The notes beneath the pieces are model-generated. The model made no database searches. It saw only the letters and a list, made by a program, of their open reading frames with translations, and was not told the origin of the DNA. A stretch of DNA of 64,000 nt, taken from positions 1-64,000 of the forward strand of contig QEVO01000007.1 in assembly GCA_003577275.1 (NCBI GenBank), written 5' to 3'. This document shows positions 62,929-64,000 of the stretch, piece after piece. The number at the start of each line of letters is the position of its first letter. Positions within the stretch are counted from its first letter, which is position 1. The position numbers and the translations under genes were made by a program. This stretch comes from Pseudomonadota bacterium. Lineage in GTDB: Bacteria > Pseudomonadota > Alphaproteobacteria > Sphingomonadales > Govanellaceae.

Positions 62929-62978
62929 AAATCGGCTATGAATATTAGAATTACTCTGAGATAGCGGTTAGAAAAGCC

Positions 62979-63028
62979 ACCTCATCCGTCACGCTGACGC
63001 GTGACACCTTCTCCTCAAAGGAGAAGGA
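62979..63028. repeat. Half copy (B) of the 98-bp repeat
   Basis: Matches the right half of copies A and C: ACCTCATCCGTCACGCTGAC onward, ending AAGGAGAAGG. It lies in the 396-bp region upstream of the PEP-CTERM gene, which otherwise shows only promoter elements and copy C. Confidence 0.85.
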
Positions 63029-63051
63029 TTATTCCCTTCGCTCTTTCTTCC

Positions 63052-63149
63052 CCCTCTCCTTGAGGAGAGGGTCGGGGTGAGGTGAATAAACATAATAATC
63101 ACCTCATCCGTCACGCTGACGCGTGACACCTTCTCCTCGAAGGAGAAGG
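63052..63149. repeat. 98-bp intergenic repeat, copy C (right of the PEP-CTERM gene)
   Basis: Same orientation and 95 of 98 positions as copy A at 61812-61909. It ends 11 bp before the stop of the DUF4139-type gene and may serve as its terminator hairpins. Confidence 0.9.
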
Positions 63150-63159
63150 TTGGCGATCT

Positions 63160-64000
63160 TCACCCAATCTTGAGATTTTTGATGTATTCCCGCAAATTGG
63201 CTTCGGCGGCGCGCAAGGCATCGTTGGCTGATTGCTGTTCAAGCTTCAGCTTGTCAACCGCCGCTTCCGCTTCCACCAGCTTATCGAGATAGCGCTGGCG
63301 CAACGCATCCGCGCCCACCGCGGTCAAGTTCTGCCGCGCGCGATCTTCATCCTGCTCTGCAGCTTGCAATTGCTCCGTCGCCTCGGCGACGCGACGCTTG
63401 GCGGCCGCCGCCGCTTCCTTGCGCTTGACCACTTCCGCCAACGCCGCCTGCATGGCCGGCGACAAATCGCCGCCCTGCACATAAACGGCCAACTGCGAGG
63501 CATCCGTTTCGAGCAACGCAAAATGGCGGCTCATGTCTTCAGCGAAGCGCGCTTCCACCGCCCCTTTCTCCCCGGCGGCGAAGGACTTGGTGATGCGATA
63601 GCCATCCTTGATCTTACGCACGCCCTTGCCCGGCGCGACCAGTTTCCAGTTGTCGCTGGCGGGCAGATCGACAACGAAGGTGCGCGCCTCGCCCTTCGGC
63701 AGCGCCACGTCCACCGCCTTGGTGTAATACTGCGTCTCAACGACGGTCAGAACGCCATTGGCGATTTTGGCGCTGGTGACCGAGCGGCTTGCATCCTCGC
63801 GGCGATCAATCTTGATCTTGGGATCGCCGGCAAAGGCCAGCAGGCGATCTTCGCCCGCCGGCACCATGCCGAGGCGCGCGTCGCCCAAATATCCCACCGC
63901 ACCCTTGGAGGCGTCGTAGATCGTCGCCACGCCGGGCGGCAGCGCCGTCTGGCCGCGATTTTCCACCTGCACCGCCGCCAGCGGCCGATCCTCGTACATG
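63160..64000 (-). CDS. DUF4139-type protein, C-terminal part (runs off right edge)
   Basis: At least 280 codons of a leftward gene whose start is outside the window. The visible part has DUF4139-like beta-rich sequence (AVDVALPKGEARTFVVDLPA, then WKLVAPGKGVRKIKDGYRIT and AGEKGAVEARF). A long coiled coil (about the last 90 residues) is rich in Ala, Glu and Gln and ends RAAEANLREYIKNLKIG. Function is unknown. The ATG at 63999 is an internal Met and probably not the start. Confidence 0.7.
   Translation of the reverse strand, partial: MYEDRPLAAVQVENRGQTALPPGVATIYDASKGAVGYLGDARLGMVPAGEDRLLAFAGDPKIKIDRREDASRSVTSAKIANGVLTVVETQYYTKAVDVALPKGEARTFVVDLPASDNWKLVAPGKGVRKIKDGYRITKSFAAGEKGAVEARFAEDMSRHFALLETDASQLAVYVQGGDLSPAMQAALAEVVKRKEAAAAAKRRVAEATEQLQAAEQDEDRARQNLTAVGADALRQRYLDKLVEAEAAVDKLKLEQQSANDALRAAEANLREYIKNLKIG

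Noticed and set aside
61801..63150. CRISPR array
   Set aside because: Repeats are 98 bp, hairpin-rich and few, with a gene between them; there are no regular spacers or cas genes.

Overview
The window is a GC-rich stretch of an alphaproteobacterial chromosome. The left edge shows the order tuf, tRNA-Gly, tRNA-Tyr, rlmB and tRNA-Thr. Further right lie a dxs/ispA/xseB/tlyA block, several beta-oxidation genes, a 4-hydroxyphenylpyruvate/homogentisate pathway, LemA/DUF2207 and two PEP-CTERM-type exported proteins. Genus cannot be named from the sequence alone. Coding density is high and no gene is clearly frameshifted. No prophage, CRISPR array or IS transposase is visible. The mobile or repetitive content is small: two complete toxin-antitoxin pairs (a RelE/HigB-type pair and BrnTA), a lone HigA, a MITE-like element and several hairpin repeats.

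Layout. 0-2.2 kb: translation genes, plus a toxin-antitoxin cassette lodged between rlmB and tRNA-Thr that duplicates the 3' end of rlmB. 2.2-7.3 kb: gloB, a dicarboxylate/amino-acid symporter, msrB, a small unknown gene behind a ribosome-binding-site hairpin, a DUF885 lipoprotein and a GFA protein. 7.3-11.5 kb: a fatty-acid oxidation group (FadJ-like fusion, SDR, acyl-CoA dehydrogenase) with TetR-like palindromes. 11.7-15.2 kb: a four-gene Mla-type lipid ABC transporter operon. 15.3-16.2 kb: a PEP-CTERM protein behind a sigma-54 promoter. 16.3-20.2 kb: MarR regulator and the hppD-hmgA-FAH tyrosine-degradation genes. 20.3-29.1 kb: hisC, small membrane proteins, an ACT-domain protein divergent from an Lrp regulator, phoH, a 500-bp non-coding structured region, ompW, DUF2207 and LemA.

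29.2-41.7 kb: metallo-hydrolase, nadA-nadC, brnTA, Lrp with a divergent PLP-dependent sulfur amino-acid enzyme, a CDF exporter, pdxH, a DnaJ-type co-chaperone, YihY, fabI and aroC. 41.7-47.1 kb: a TonB receptor, alpha/beta hydrolase and M20 amidohydrolase operon, divergent from an AraC/PchR-like regulator. 47.2-55.7 kb: a Cache-like secreted protein, two RNA methyltransferases, the dxs/ispA/xseB isoprenoid block, a histone-deacetylase-family protein and fadD. 55.8-64 kb: lone higA, metallo-hydrolase, acyl-CoA dehydrogenase, a MITE-like element, a Sua5/TsaC protein, an FAD oxidoreductase, and an AT-rich PEP-CTERM gene bracketed by 98-bp direct repeats.

The most interesting signal is shared by the two PEP-CTERM genes, which lie 46 kb apart. 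Each has a -24/-12 (sigma-54) promoter with GG-N10-GC spacing. Each also carries a closely related 21-bp element in the same orientation, 62 or 63 bp upstream of the -24 box. This looks like a sigma-54 activator regulon controlling exosortase substrates; the exosortase and activator must lie outside this window.
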